From Laccaria trichodermophora (Eukaryota > Basidiomycota > Agaricomycetes > Agaricales > Hydnangiaceae): DNA of 64,000 nucleotides. The stretch's first letter is position 1; every line of letters starts with the position of its first letter. Positions 34,470-47,063 of the stretch are shown here, one piece after another. The DNA lies in NCBI GenBank assembly GCA_018417955.1, contig JACTVC010000001.1, positions 1,984,001 through 2,048,000 of the forward strand. Reading direction: 5' to 3'. The notes under the pieces were generated by a model, which did no database searches, had not been told where the DNA came from, and worked only from the letters and a program-made list of their open reading frames with translations. Position numbers and translations under genes: made by a program.

Positions 34470-34529
34470 AATGAGGAGATGTTGATACTTATTTGGTTCT
34501 TCCTCCCGAAATGTTCGGAAGCCAATCAT

Positions 34530-35061
34530 TTGCCCTACATAAGTATTATTTCTTCGACAATTTTTTCATTCAAGCGTTTAAAAAAATTTAAATTTTTGGA
34601 TTTCTGCATCATGAACGCGAGTCTGACTCTTACTATGCCGAATAAGGGTGGCCGGCCCGGGACGAGCTTCAACTTGAATGCGGGGCCAAGTAAAATACTG
34701 CGCTCTCTCGCAGATACTTTTGTTTCTTCCAAATACTTTGAGGAAATTCCCCATATTTTTCTCGAAGTGCTGTCCAAGATTTGAGCAATCGTCGGATCCT
34801 GGATTGTACCGCACCCCAGCCTTGTGATAGTTCAAGATGGTTTCCAGTCAAAGAGCAGATGTCAACCACGTTGTCATAAATCTCTGAAGTCTTGAAGTGT
34901 AAAGATTAGAAGAAATGATAAAGATCTGTGAAGCAGCAACCTACCGCGAGGTATGGCTGCCATTCGATAAATCTGTAATCATCCGACATTTGGTCAAGAG
35001 TGGCATTTAGGGAAGAAATAACCTGCGAGAGGTTTTAGATTGACGAAATCAATGGAAGAAT
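34530..35061. other. intergenic, nothing recognised
   Basis: AT-rich stretch between two minus-strand genes. Short open frames on both strands lack family features. Confidence 0.4.
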
Positions 35062-36594
35062 TTATAATACGTCATCTTTGGGAGGCAATGAGCTCCCTGT
35101 CAGCTTGCGAATTCGCTTGCGAAGGGACCGCGCCCAGTCAACCGTATGGCCATATCCAAAATCACTGGAAGGCGTCCACGGGATACCACGTAAATGGCGG
35201 TAAATCTGGAATGCGTGTGATCGATCGTCACAATTGAGATGTATTTCTTGAATTGACTGAAGGGAGTCAACCCGAGATTGAATTAAGGTGTTTAACAATA
35301 AACACCAGGCCGACTCATTCACGTAATCGAATTTCCTGACCTGGATAACCCGGAGGTGGGGAGCTATAGGATCATTCTTCGAGTCCTTATCAATGGTAAG
35401 ATCTTTGATACTAGTAGGCCAGAGATAGTCCAGTTCCAGATGGGTAAGTGAGGGAGTCTCTACCAACAACGCCCTCAATGAATCCTCAATAAAGTACGAG
35501 TTCAAGGCTAGCTTTGTTAATTTGCACCCTGATCTCGCTATTAACGCGATTATTGGATCAATTGTCAGCTCGTCGAGCTGAACAAATAGGCTATTGAGAT
35601 TTGGGAGGACAAGATTGTCGAAAAGTGATGCAGGAAAAACGGCCTGTGAATTGCACGGAAACTTCTTGAAGGATAAACTTTTCAACCCTGTGTGTCGAAT
35701 AATTCCACGGGGATTTCCAGTGTTTTCAACATGAATGAAAGTACACATTTCCATGTGCGGAGCTTTAGATAACACCATCCACGCATAATCAAGGTCGGGC
35801 CATCGAATGGTAACCGTTTTCAGCTGAGCCCACGGAAGTCCTAGCCTGGAAAACTGATATCTAGACCTGCTTGGCAGGAGACAGACATCACGGAGTTGAG
35901 GAGCAATCGAAAATATCGCAATGTCAGTGTTCTCGATGCCTTTATTGATATTAAGCTCAAGAGTATGAAGATTGCGAAGCCTTGAGGACATTCCGGAAAG
36001 AAGACGAAGTCCCTTCCAGTCACAATGAATTTTCAGCTCGCCGATTCGGTCGGAATGGGTGACGAGTGTTTTGAGCATCGGTGTCACCATAACACACCAT
36101 TGGTGAATGAAAACATCAATTGATAGTGGCAGGTCCCTCGCCAGCGTGAGATGTAGCTCCAGACGGGAAGGTTCGGTTTCAAGGCGCGGACTAGCGGAGA
36201 TGCTTGGGAGGCGGTTCCAAAGACGAGGAGTAGTGTGCACGATGTCGCGCCAGCGGCGACAGACTTTCTTCAGGGTAGATAGACGTGAGACACCAGAGTC
36301 TGTGACGCAGATGACGAATATTTCCGATAAGAGTTCTGAGGGGAAATGGAAAATGGGCGCGAAGAAGGATTTATGATATAATGCATAGCTGTGGTATTCT
36401 TCAAGCCGGCGGAGAATTAATTGGTGAGTTTCTGACGACTGTCGTTTGATTTCCTCCAGTTCGGCAATGCGCTGTTCTGCTTCAGAGACGACGCTTCGTG
36501 CCATTGATTCAAGCTGTGGAGAATCGACAGAAGAAATTTTAGGTGGTGCATCGGGTATCACTCCAACCAAAGATCTGCAGTTGGAACCCTCCAT
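35062..36594 (-). CDS. F-box/leucine-rich protein, Agaricomycete type
   Basis: Intact single-exon 510-aa protein of the large Agaricomycete F-box family, a presumed SCF substrate receptor. It has an N-terminal coiled coil (SVVSEAEQRIAELEEIKRQ, about 33-70), then the F-box IFHFPSELLSEIFVICV (about 80-97) followed by LKKVCRRWRDIVHTTPRLW. From about 150 onward irregular leucine-rich repeats follow (LRNLHTLELNI, LPNLNSLFVQLDELTI, LTHLELDYLWP). The C-terminus ends RKRIRKLTGSSLPPKDDVL. It is unrelated in sequence to the F-box pair of the inverted duplication. Individual family members are often poorly conserved, so its target cannot be guessed. Confidence 0.85.
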   Translation of the reverse strand: MEGSNCRSLVGVIPDAPPKISSVDSPQLESMARSVVSEAEQRIAELEEIKRQSSETHQLILRRLEEYHSYALYHKSFFAPIFHFPSELLSEIFVICVTDSGVSRLSTLKKVCRRWRDIVHTTPRLWNRLPSISASPRLETEPSRLELHLTLARDLPLSIDVFIHQWCVMVTPMLKTLVTHSDRIGELKIHCDWKGLRLLSGMSSRLRNLHTLELNINKGIENTDIAIFSIAPQLRDVCLLPSRSRYQFSRLGLPWAQLKTVTIRWPDLDYAWMVLSKAPHMEMCTFIHVENTGNPRGIIRHTGLKSLSFKKFPCNSQAVFPASLFDNLVLPNLNSLFVQLDELTIDPIIALIARSGCKLTKLALNSYFIEDSLRALLVETPSLTHLELDYLWPTSIKDLTIDKDSKNDPIAPHLRVIQVRKFDYVNESAWCLLLNTLIQSRVDSLQSIQEIHLNCDDRSHAFQIYRHLRGIPWTPSSDFGYGHTVDWARSLRKRIRKLTGSSLPPKDDVL

Positions 36595-36891
36595 GCTTTT
36601 GAGGATCGCGTCGCAGAGAGCGGAGCGCTATAGTAAGCGGGTTGAGCGTAAAAATAAAAACTCCAGTAATTCGGCGGAACTCAGCAACAACTGGACTGAC
36701 CTATTCCAATTGATAATGACGGTAATATGAAGACAAACAACTGGATGGCTTACCCCTTCGCAATCTGAGTCTTTGACTTTGGAATGGAAAAGGAGAAAGT
36801 TCGCACAGACCTGTTATGAAACATTCCCACGAATGTTCGGGTTTCCCATAAACAAGCCACCAACTTCCAATCAATAACGGACCTCCCAAAC

Positions 36892-37313
36892 ATGTTCAAC
36901 TTCCCCGCTCAATCCTCTACCTTCCGCACCCCTCCGTCAGCCGAGATGTTGAGTCATCCTCAAACTCCCACCAAAACTCCCGCCCCCAACACGCAGCCAC
37001 TCAAGATCCAAGAATTTATTGGACGGAAAACCGGAACCTACCTCGTCGGGCTTAAGGGCGGCGTTTCTATGAGTGAAGTAATCGACGACCTCTTCAAGGC
37101 GGTGAAAGAGGATGACGCAAAGATTGGCGCGAAGTGGGAAAGCATCAACGCCTTCTCTGGTGCGTTCGGTGCTTCTCATTCTTCATCTAAGTATCTGCAA
37201 TGATCATAAATACAGGTACTTTCGGCACGGAATCCCTCAAGTTCCTCTGCGGATCCTCCCGTGTTAGTTACGTTGAAGAATCTGGCTACGTCACCCTGGC
37301 AGTCCAGTCTTGA
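36892..37313 (+). CDS. inhibitor I9 / subtilisin-propeptide-like protein
   Basis: Two exons, 36892-37159 and 37216-37313, joined by a 56-nt phase-1 intron, give 121 aa. After 40 disordered residues (PQTPTKTPAPNTQPLK) the sequence IGRKTGTYLVGLKGGVSMSE...WESINAFSGTFGTESLKFL...VSYVEESGYVTL matches the I9 fold pattern: beta strand YIV-like, helix, INAFSG turn, a second helix and a V-EE-G-V-end strand. Free-standing I9 proteins in mushrooms and yeast inhibit intracellular subtilisin-like proteinases. There is no signal peptide and no fused protease, so a cytosolic or vacuolar inhibitor is the best guess. Confidence 0.7.
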
Positions 37314-40300
37314 GTTCATGGTCATCGAATCGTGAACAACGTCGCGTAAGACATCCCGTTACTCAGATGTAATTATGATGTTTACCTTCTTTCTATACAC
37401 TGGATCGTAGTAGAATCGCTGCAGGCACTCGGTAAGGTGTTGCGAAGGTGTGTAAGATCCATAATCAAGGTGCAAGACAAGGGCCGCGTGGTAAGATCAA
37501 AATCTCCGTCAACTTCGCTACCTCATCTTTTACTGTTGGTTGCCTCGGAGTCAGGTGGACACGCAAATTCCTCTTTACGTACTTGCTGTGCGCTCAGGGT
37601 AAGTGGAGAGGCTGTCTAGCTCTCCTTCTCGACAGGTTGAGTGTTCAATTTGTCATTATGCTCACTGTCAAGGGTAAAGTTGATATGGGGAATTGAAAGA
37701 TCCCGCATGGCGAACAAGCTTCTGAGCAGTTAAAGGTTTTGACAAGGCCACTGGATAGGGAACAGAGGGCAAAGAGTGGGAAGCGGCAGTATGTACATAT
37801 CTATTTCGATTCATTCAACTATTTTCTTTCTTACAACTCTGTCCGTCAGTGAGACCATGCGGTGTCTAATCCTCGTCCGCAGATGATTTGGAAACCCGGT
37901 CGCCACGTTAACCGCCTCTCAAGTGAAATGAGATATCGACGACAAAAGGGGGGGGGGGTCAACTTTTTTCAAAATGCCGATCTTCTCATCTTCCATCCTA
38001 AAGTACACCTCGCGTGCCAGACTCCCCTGAACTCAGTGCAGGTGTTTTGCGGACATTTTTACTGAAGAATCTCCTCTAACAACACGTTTAGGACTACGAA
38101 CGGGTGCGGAGGAGAAGCTAGTCGTGCTGTGGCTGAATTTTGTGCGGTTTGAGATTCGGCTTGCCCTGACAATAATTCCGCGCCATTGTGAAACTTCGTG
38201 AGGTTTTTGATCCTTGGATCTTTCTACAAGGTTTATATTACCGACAGAGCTGAGAACAATCCCGGTCAGACCAATGGTCATCCCACTTGGGTTGAAGGTC
38301 AGCCGCCTTCTTTCTTACACGTATGCATATTTTTGTAAAAAAAAAATTGAAAGACAGAATCTGAAGACATAAGCTTACCGCCACCCATACGGCGCGTTCG
38401 TATACATTACTCATCAACGAAATGAAGCCCAAGATTTCTCTCAAACTCTGACCACAGTTGAGGTTGCGAACTTCAAGGTGAGCCGATCATATAGTCCAGT
38501 TCCGTTCGCCAATGACACCTATCTCTCAGGTCAGGTGCTCATGGGACGTCTGTCAGACGACCTTTTTGCGGGGTGACATGAACGCCTCCGCCACTATAAA
38601 ATTTACGGTTTTACCCCACACTTCTTCCATCACTCCTGGGACCTTGGGGTTCAGGGCTAACTTTTTTTTGTTGACTATGGCAAGTAAAGAGACTGATTTA
38701 CGACTAAGTTTCACGAAAGTCAATGTCCGCAGTTGAAAGCTGGTATGAAGACTGTCTGTTGTTGACCATTGAGAAAAAGTAGTATGTTTTCAATTACAGT
38801 CCAATAATCATTTTTAAAAATGGAAGGCCGAGAGTGGCCTCGCCCGAAACGCGTGTATCAATTTTCAGGACGCGCATCAAGAAAAGAAAGACTTGACCAA
38901 TGACAATTTTGGCTACGTCTTCTCTGTAAAATCCTCCGTGCTGCAACATAGTCAGTCACTTTACGTCGCAAGAGTGCAAGCTCCGTTGATAACAAGCAAA
39001 GATAAGAGAAATCAATAGATCCGTGGTCACGGCTAAATACTTCTTGAGTTGAAGTGTCAAGAAAACCAGGCTAAAGATCATATATCTAGCTATCGACAGC
39101 TATCTTTGCTTTAGAATATTCTAATTGTTCCATGGTGAACGGAGTACTCTAGCGTTGTACCCGTAGAAAATAGACCCGGGTTCTTCGGCAGGATGGCCTT
39201 GATCATGACGGAACAAAAAAACATGGAAGACCTCGAACGTGTTCTCCCTTGGGTGAGTCATTACTACTGGATGTGCACAATCTGACCGTTGACCAATAGC
39301 GATTCGATTTTTCTACTGGAGAGTTGGCAAAATCATGAAATTCTATCTGCCCAAAGAACAAAGGCAGCACTTTTCGTCTAGAACAGAACATTGAAACATT
39401 ACAGGAGCATGTATCAATACTTCAGACAGATATAGAAATGCGTCGCTGTGAGCCAACGCTGCTGCTCAAAAATTCTGTGATCACACGTTGCTTTCAAACC
39501 AATTGAAAAAAAGCGCAGACACCACGAGTTTTCCTCGTGGCCGATGTACCGTAGGCCGATCCCTCGTCGGACAGTAATGCCTAAGTCACAAATTTTCAAG
39601 ACGGTTACCCCCGTAAACCAGCGAACCAGCTCGTGTGCAAGGCGCTTTGTAAAACCTCAGGATGACGGCCTGTCGGTGTATCGAGTATGAGTCACCTTGC
39701 GCCGTCCACGATCAAATATTCAATGTCCAAAATCGAAGAGAACGTTTTAATGTTTCGGTTGGTCCCCCTCATAAATCATAAATGAATGGCCTGATCACCG
39801 ATATGAAAAATCCAAAGAGGCCAACAGGATGGCTCTGACGTACCGATCTATAATTACGATCACGTTTTACTAGATAGCCAAAAGCTTATTCTACACTCGG
39901 AGCTTGGGGAGTGATGAGATTTGAAGGCGGTAAATCTTGATGTATAGATGCTTTGCCACTGGGCTGCATGATGAAGGCATGTCCTCATGTGGCTACGGCG
40001 TCGACGGATGGTGTGGTATGGGATGTCACGCTCGCTCCGCGCGAGGCGACTCGTCAGGTGTTCTCCCGTGGCTGTAGGCTTCGCTAGAAGAGACTGAAAG
40101 TAATTGATGCAAACGTCAAGTGATTATTCAAGCCCCGGGGCATGCTCTTGATAAAAATGTACGTGACGACTTACCCTCCGCACGCGGTCCGAAGTGGGTG
40201 ACAAGCGCAAAAATCGCTCAGGACCCTATGATACAAGCTCGTCCTAGCGAAAAACCCTCTCATCCCACTTTCACGAAGTTGCTAGAAGGCTAAGGAGCAA

Positions 40301-41183
40301 GTACGAAGATTGATAACTTAGAAGACATACCAATCGCGTTCAACAGCATTCAAGCGCAGCGCAGTGGAGTTCGTTATCGATAAACGCGCTTCTCGTTCCC
40401 AGCCAAAATACCTCACGCTCCCAGTGACGAAGACGGCGCGTGGACAATTGAACGTGAACGGCGTCAGGAATCTTGGAGTACTTACCCGTGATAAGCCACC
40501 ACCGGTGTGTATTATCCCCAGCATTATTCGCTGAATTTTTGTAAGTAGCATCTGAGGTGATGGGGTGAGCGTATGTATAAATAGCAAGAGGGGTTCGAGG
40601 TGATTTTCTTCCTCAGATCCACTTAATTTTAAATCGACCCCCGAGTTCTATCAGATCTTGACATCCAGCGAGTCGACCCGGTCCCAAGTACAGGTGATGA
40701 ACCTCATCGTCCACGCGTGGCTAGTTCGATCGTAATGCGAGCTCGAGATCGACTCTGGAGCGTTTGGGTTCATTCCATGATTTGAACGCCGCTGTTCAGC
40801 CCCCCCCTTCCCCCCGGCGGTTAGGAATATTCGACGGACGCGTTAACGGCGTTCGTGCATCGCTTCCGCATCGCGCGCATCTGTATAGTAGGCTTGCGGC
40901 GTGGTTATGAATGAATGTCAATTACCCTCCCTGTGCAATGCACATAGCTTCCTGTACACATACCTTCAATTAACAAGATCACCAGACGACGCATGCGCAT
41001 GTGCACCAATTCCAAGGTCATGTATGCTCTGCCCCAACGAAAGCTTTAAAGCGGGATTCAGGTCGGTGATTGCATCATGGAATCCGTTCTATCATCGGCC
41101 CCGGCCCAGTGGCGGGTAATTGAGTGGTTGTAGGTAGGCCTATAGATAGGTGGAGCCGTACCTTTGTATGATGCGCACCCTAG
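37314..41183. other. long gene-poor region
   Basis: Nearly 3.9 kb without a gene that I can support. The stretch 37430-37800 has short frames of coding-like composition (VCKIHNQGARQGPRGKIKIS) broken by stops, perhaps a decayed gene that I cannot name. There is a poly-G run near 37950. No RNA genes were seen. Confidence 0.4.
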
Positions 41184-42042
41184 GGTTGTCTTGAATGTCA
41201 GGACCGTTTTTCCGAGGGTCGAAAAAAAATAAAGAGTTCAGGGATGTATCTTCTCGTCTTCAAATCCGTTACTTCCGTTCAAATCACCTTGACCACATGT
41301 ACGTTTCCCATCGTGTATTTGAATCGTTGAATGTTTTGTTGCTCTTGGAAGTGACAGCTTTCTATGTGCCATTCGTTAAATATTTCATAGTTGTAAGAAA
41401 AAAATCTGGAGGGTTGCCAGACAGAGCGTACGCTTGTAAGTATGTGGTGCTCACGAACTTGCTGATCGCCCACAGTATCACCCAGGGATTGTCTTGATCG
41501 ACCGTTGTTTCCGAGGGTCGAAAAAAATAAAGAGTTCAGGGATGTATCTTCTCGTCTTCAAATCCGTTACTTCCGTTCAAATCACCTTGACCACATGTAC
41601 GTTTCCCGTCGTGTATTTGAATCGTTGATTGTTTTGTTGCTCTTGGAAGTGTCAGCTTCCTATGTGCCATTTGTTAGATAATCTATAGCTGTAAGAAAAA
41701 ATCTGGATTGTTGCCAGACACAGCGTACTCTTGTATGTGGTGCGCAACGAACTTGCTCAATGCTGATCGACCGTTGTTTCCGAGGGTCGAAAAAGATAAA
41801 GTGTTCAGGGATGTTTCTTCTCGTCTTCGAACCCGTTACTTCCGTTCAAAATCACCTTGACCACACTGTACGTTTCCCGTCGTGTATCTGAATCGTTGGA
41901 TGTCTTTTTTTTCCTCTTGCAAATGTCAGCTCTATACCGTCAGTCGTTAATTATTTCACAGTTTTAAGAAACAACCTGGAGGGTTGCGTACTCTTGTACG
42001 CGGTGCGCAACGAGCTTGCTGATCCACAGATTATCTTGATCT
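41184..42042. repeat. three-copy tandem repeat, unit about 250-300 bp
   Basis: GACCGTT(G/T)TTTCCGAGGGTCGAAAAA recurs at about 41202, 41501 and 41769. Each is followed by the same order of blocks: AAAGAGTTCAGGGATGTATC, TTCTCGTCTTC, GTTACTTCCGTTCAAATCAC, GTACGTTTCCC, GTGTATTTGAATCGTTG, TTGCCAGAC and GAACTTGCT. Spacing shrinks from 299 to 268 to about 250 bp through indels. No conserved frame runs through the copies. Confidence 0.8.
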
Positions 42043-44329
42043 TTACAATGCCTACGCTGTCGCGCAGGGTCGCCTTGATTTCATACGCAGATCTTCAAGA
42101 AGGGGCCCTTCAAGTTCTTCCGGGATGGATGGTGCATAACAAGTTCAATTTCTTGTTTTTCAGGAAATCAGGGCCGCCGTTCTTCTCGAAAAAGTTGAAG
42201 TGGTCATCAATGGATTTTGGGGTGCTTCAAGTTCCGAGAGTGCTGAGGTGTTTACTTGTTTAAATGCGTATTTCAGTGGCAGCGGCGGACTTATTACTAG
42301 TCTCATGATGAGTGTTTGGCGCGCAGAAGGACATATGTACGTACGTACCGACTCGAATTTGAACTCAAACTCATCAGACGAACGACGAAAGTTCGAAGAG
42401 GAGTGTTCGGCTCCACCTCGACGACGTCAACGTCAACGTAGCCAACCTGCGCAGACGTCATGTGTGGGTAATGAGAAGGGTTTGTGTGAGAGTTCGCATT
42501 TGGCTGCTGGCATTGTCCCCGAGTTCGAGTCACGTGTGCGGATACTTGGTATGTTTTCCATCATTCATCGTCTCGATTCTTGGGAAGTTGGGATCGTATG
42601 TTTGGGAAATAGAGTGGTTATATGCCGGGCACTTGTAAATGAACGTACTGCAGCCATGAGATATCGATCACCACTGAGATGATCTGCGTCCGGTCCGTTG
42701 GCCACCCTTAAAGTTTTCGTGGGAGGGGTTGTGTTTATTTCTGGACGAAGAAGAAGGAAGAAGGAGGAAGAGTGATCGGATTTGTGAATTTGAAGGTCGT
42801 ATATTGAGTACTTTTTATGTTCACGATGGTCTTGAGCGTTGAGTTCAGTAGTTGAGTGGTAATGTTGAAATCGAACGCACGTTCAGGTTCTCGGACTCGG
42901 TTGTTGTTCCGATTCGTAGCGTTGCTTTTTGAAGAAAAAACAACCAAAAAGAAAAAAGCAAGCGCGTCGATACAGCGCTTGATTATCTATCGATTAGAAT
43001 TTTTTTTCGCTGCCAGGAGGAAAAGTTCGCGATCGTCTTCACCCAATTACAATTCTAAAAAGCCGATTCGCTACTCCGGCGCTCGTGTTTTAAAGAGGCC
43101 GCGTATTGAATTTAGAACTCTAAACACCGCGCATTGCATTGAGTTGAGTTGCACGTAAACTGCGCGGTAAAGCTGGCAAAGTTGATATCAGTGATATACT
43201 AGGTGAAGATTGAAGGTTTTGAGATCGCCGAGAACGTGAAATATACATACGAAGATGCGGTGCTGTTGAATATGGAATGAGGGCGGGTTCCTCATTGCCT
43301 TCACGCCTGGGATTCCTCAAGGGTGGAATGAATACCTTTAGTTCATATATTCTAAATCCTTTATCTTCACCAATCCATCTCCACCTCCAAACCTCCCGAC
43401 CATCCGAAGTTCGAACTCGCGGTCAAAGAAGACAGAACACAAGGGCCACCCTGGTCGAGCTCGTCCGTCGTCCGTCGTCGATAGCCAAAAATCTCCGCAC
43501 TGCTTCAGGGTTGTCTTCAACGACCCTGACGAAAGCGGGGATAGACGTTGAGTCTGGGGGAAGTCGCTGGAAGTCGAGAACCAGGTAACCTCGAACTCGA
43601 CCCGGAGTCGCGCGGTAAGTATACGAACTCGGGACGGGGTTAGTTACGCTTACGCTGCACTCGGAGTCGCAGGGCCGAGAGCGCTAAAAGCTAAACAGAC
43701 ACCGGGCGGCCGGGGGATTGATGGCGGCGTCGGCAGCACAGCCCAGCCCAAGGGGGTCGTTAGTTTACTGTAGCCTAAGGAAAAGGCGGAACACCGAATA
43801 CCTTTTTTTTTTTTCTTGGTCGCGTTCACCCGGTTCCGAGTGACGCGGACGGGAATCAAGAGATTACTTAGTAACCCTGTTTTGCAAAGAGATGAAATTT
43901 CACGTTGACTGCTTGTGTTTGACGAAAAGTAGGGGGATGACAACGGTCAAGGACCGGTGTTCATTCATAATTTCTGGGGTGTGATACCTAAAATAGGTTA
44001 TTAGGGTGCGACCCGCGTTGTTGGCGAGAGACAAATCGCACGCTCGTATCATTTTCCTTTCGTTTCACCACCACTCATCACTGCGTTCATTCCATTCCTT
44101 TCTACCACCACACAAGTATTCCGCTGCCCACTTTCTTCTTTTCTTGTTGGGAGCTAAACAAGGAAAAAGGGGGGCAGAGCGATCATTGGCTCCGTTGTTT
44201 GCCTTTCAGCCTCGTGTGCATACCCAAGCGAGCTGCGAGCCAGCTTAGATTTGGGTCATCAGGTGGTGTTGCCTTATTCGAGGGTAGCTGTCATATCTCT
44301 GGATCGTAGCGTATCTTTTCCGCAAAAGC
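42043..44329. other. gene-poor region upstream of the Ser/Pro-rich gene
   Basis: No supported gene in 2.3 kb. Frames such as 42200-42682 and 43277-43588 are open but biased and familyless. The promoter of the next gene should lie in the last few hundred bases. Confidence 0.35.
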
Positions 44330-46181
44330 ATGCCTGGACACGCACACAATCGGACCTGTGCCCCGTCCAATCTGAATAATAACCCAGGGCACGCCGAGGC
44401 TGTTTCCTCCTCTTCTTCCCCCAAGAAAGGTGAGCTCTCTTTCATCACACAAAACCTTCTTGTGCTCACCATTGTTGTTGCTCAGACGCGAGGCTGCACC
44501 GACATACACAGTCCCTTGGTCTACTCAGCCCCATACCATCATACGCTGTGCTACCTCGCTCACCAACACCAACACCAACCCGTCCTTCAAGTCTACGACT
44601 TATACACCCACTAACACCACTCGCATCCCACCTCGACATGGCCACCACCACATCACTCACCCAACCGCCCTCACCAACAACGCCACACCACCGTCCCCCT
44701 TCCCGCTCTGAACGTCTTTTAAGGGACACCCTCAAACGAGACGAGCAGGAACGGCTCCCGACGCATAGGAGGAGACATTCAGTCAACGTTAGCCCACACC
44801 CCCAGGGTGGGGAAGACAACTACGCCGCCCGTGGAACGTACCTCTTCCGCACAGCGATGAACGCACCACGTGTACCCTCCCCTTCTCCCTCACGCCACAC
44901 ATTCAATCATACCCTGTCGCATTACTACGGGTCCCCTGAGCACCAGCAGCGTGGCGCACAACCGCGCAGTCCGTCACCTTCACCCTCTTCAGGAAGACGT
45001 AACCGCTCCTCGCACCCTTCTCCACTGCTCCCTTCACAAGGACATGGGATGTCCCGCCAAGCGTCTATATCCCAGCCTGGTAGACAGCGCGAAGGGAAAC
45101 ATCGGCCTCCGGCTGTACTTGTCCCCTCCCCTCGTCCTGGTGAGCCGATGGGGATGACGCCGCATGAGCAGGTGTTGAGGGCAAGGTTGGAGAGGGTGCT
45201 TTGTTCTGCTGGTCGTGTCGTTTCGGATCAGAGTGTCCAGACGACGAAGGGGGAGAAGGAAAGAGAAAGGAGGAGGAGGAGTAATGAAGTTCGAGATGAA
45301 GTTGATGGATGGCCTTGGAGGGAGAGGGAGTATGATAGTCTTTCTGTACGTTTCTTTTCACCTTCTTGTTTTTGTTCTCGATTCTGATGATGATGATGGA
45401 ATAGTTGGTGTCGACACCACCCCACTCAACCTCCTCCGGCTCCTCTTCTCCAAATAACATCCCAAACCAAACTCGAGAACATGTCCAATTCGAAACACGT
45501 GTGAACGTTACGAGGACACGGAGCAAGACGGATCCTCACCCTGTTCATGCTCATGCTCCTCCTTCGACTGCGAGGAGGAACGCAACTGCGCCTACACCTC
45601 CTCGTCCCCACCACCACCAACAACAACAGCAGGTCACACCCTCACGGAACAAATACTCTCAATCCCGCGAACGCGAACGCGACGAGGATGCGAGGCTGTT
45701 AACACCACCACCTACACCACCCTTCTCCAGCTCCTTCCACTTCCAAGAACAAGAATATCACCCCTCTCCGTACCCCGTCAAAACGAGGTTGACGCCCCGA
45801 CGACCAACACACGCCCCTGTGCGTGGTGGGGAAGACGACACATGTTCAACCTCCTCATCATCCTCACTGCATTCCCTTCCGCCTTATGGGTATTCTCCTT
45901 CCCCCCCTCTTGGCCAAACACAAGGACAGAGCGTGGGTGGTTCACCCCAATTCAACGCCCGTAAAGCGAGTGCGAGGTGTCGTGCGATTGAGGGGTATGT
46001 TTCTTTTGCTAGTGTGGAGGGGTTGGGGGAGCCTGCGGAGGTTGATCCTGATGCTGAGGGTGATGAGGAGGAGAGAGGGCGGATGAGGGGGAGGAATGGG
46101 GGAAATGGAGGAGGGGTGTTGGTTGGTGCGCTTAGGAGGTTGTTGGGTGGGGAGAGGAGTGCGAGGGGGGTGGTTGTTTGA
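44330..46181 (+). CDS. Ser/Pro/Arg-rich low-complexity protein, unknown function
   Basis: Exons 44330-44429, 44486-45345 and 45405-46181 join in phase (56- and 59-nt introns) to 578 aa. I recognise no domain. Nearly all of it is disordered: Ser-Pro-Thr runs (RSPTPTPTRPSS, SPSPSPSSGRR), a His/Gln tract (PRPHHHQQQQQV), and acidic and Arg-rich patches. A few ordered-looking islands recur: PHEQVLRARLERVLCSAG (about 215-232), HVQFETRVNVTRTRSKT, and FNARKASARCRAIEGYVSFA near the C-terminus, then a Gly-rich end with LVGALRRLLGGERSARG. The islands may bind partners. It is possibly a scaffold or regulator, but function is unassigned. The consistent splicing and codon use support a real gene. Confidence 0.65.
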
Positions 46182-47001
46182 TGCTTTGAACTGCTTTTTG
46201 TATGATATGCGTGCTCTTTTTTGGGTGATATGGTGTGCTTTATGCTAACCTGTACTTTCTTTAATCCTCCCTTCGTCATCCTTGTCACTTCTTTTTCTTT
46301 TTGGTCGATTGGAGTTGTGCCCCAAAAAACGTTTTTAATCCCTAATCTGTTTTTTATTCCCCCCCCCCCTTCATCCTCGATATTGATACTAGTACAAAGA
46401 TACTGATACCTAGCTTACACTGGCTCCATCCCGATATTATTATTGTCCCTTGGTACATACCTACGTACTTTCGTACATGAGAAAAAAAGAATCAATGTTA
46501 CATAGATGAGTTGAATCTAGTGTTCGTTCAGAGCGTGTATCCGTCCTCTCATGAGAAGACGACTTGGAAAGTACCCAAGTTTGTGATTTTTCATAATGAC
46601 GAATGCAGCTGGGGATTCCCATGAACGTTATGTAAAGACGACAAAAAAAATTCGTCAGTCTCTCATTTATCGTCTTGCCGATTGGGTACTGACATGCTTC
46701 GTTCACGAAAAAATGAAAAAATGTTATGTTCGTTCCGTTCCTCTACTGACGAATGCAGCTTCAAGCTCTCATGAAAGACATTTTTTTTCTTCTTTTGTCA
46801 GACTCCCATGACCACGTACGTACGTACGGAAGACAGATGACCATGATAACCCTAGACACTCTTCCGAGACAGACGTCTATCAGTCAGTGTCAGCGTCAGC
46901 GTCCTGGAATCCGCGCCGGCTCTATGTTTAGCCTACTGTCAATGTGGGGAGGACTACTAAGTATCAGGGGTGGGTACCTGAAGCTTAGTAGGCTAAGTCC
47001 G
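46182..47001. other. intergenic with short repeats
   Basis: Contains TGACGAATGCAGCT twice (about 46597, 46748), a GTAC tetranucleotide run (ACGTACGTACGTACGG near 46815) and a C9 run near 46361. No gene was recognised. Confidence 0.4.
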
Positions 47002-47063
47002 GTGCGTAGTACTGGCGATAGGATCATAGGATACAGGCCCTGTATCCTATCGCCAGTACGCAC
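47002..47063. repeat. near-perfect 62-bp hairpin
   Basis: Left arm GTGCGTAGTACTGGCGATAGG, then ATCATAGGATACAG. The right arm CTGTATCCTATCGCCAGTAC ends GCAC. The arms pair over about 26 bp, interrupted only by GT and CATAGGAT-type insertions on the left, with almost no loop. A shorter outer pair, GGTGGGTACCTG near 46970 and CAGGTACCCTCCC near 47114, encloses it. Confidence 0.7.

Noticed and set aside
37437..37696. Coding-like frames resembling a small basic protein
   Set aside because: Interrupted by stops and no consistent splice model; I could not tie it to a family.
46597..46761. Possible CRISPR-like or regulatory repeat (TGACGAATGCAGCT twice)
   Set aside because: Only two copies without regular spacing, and the genome is eukaryotic.
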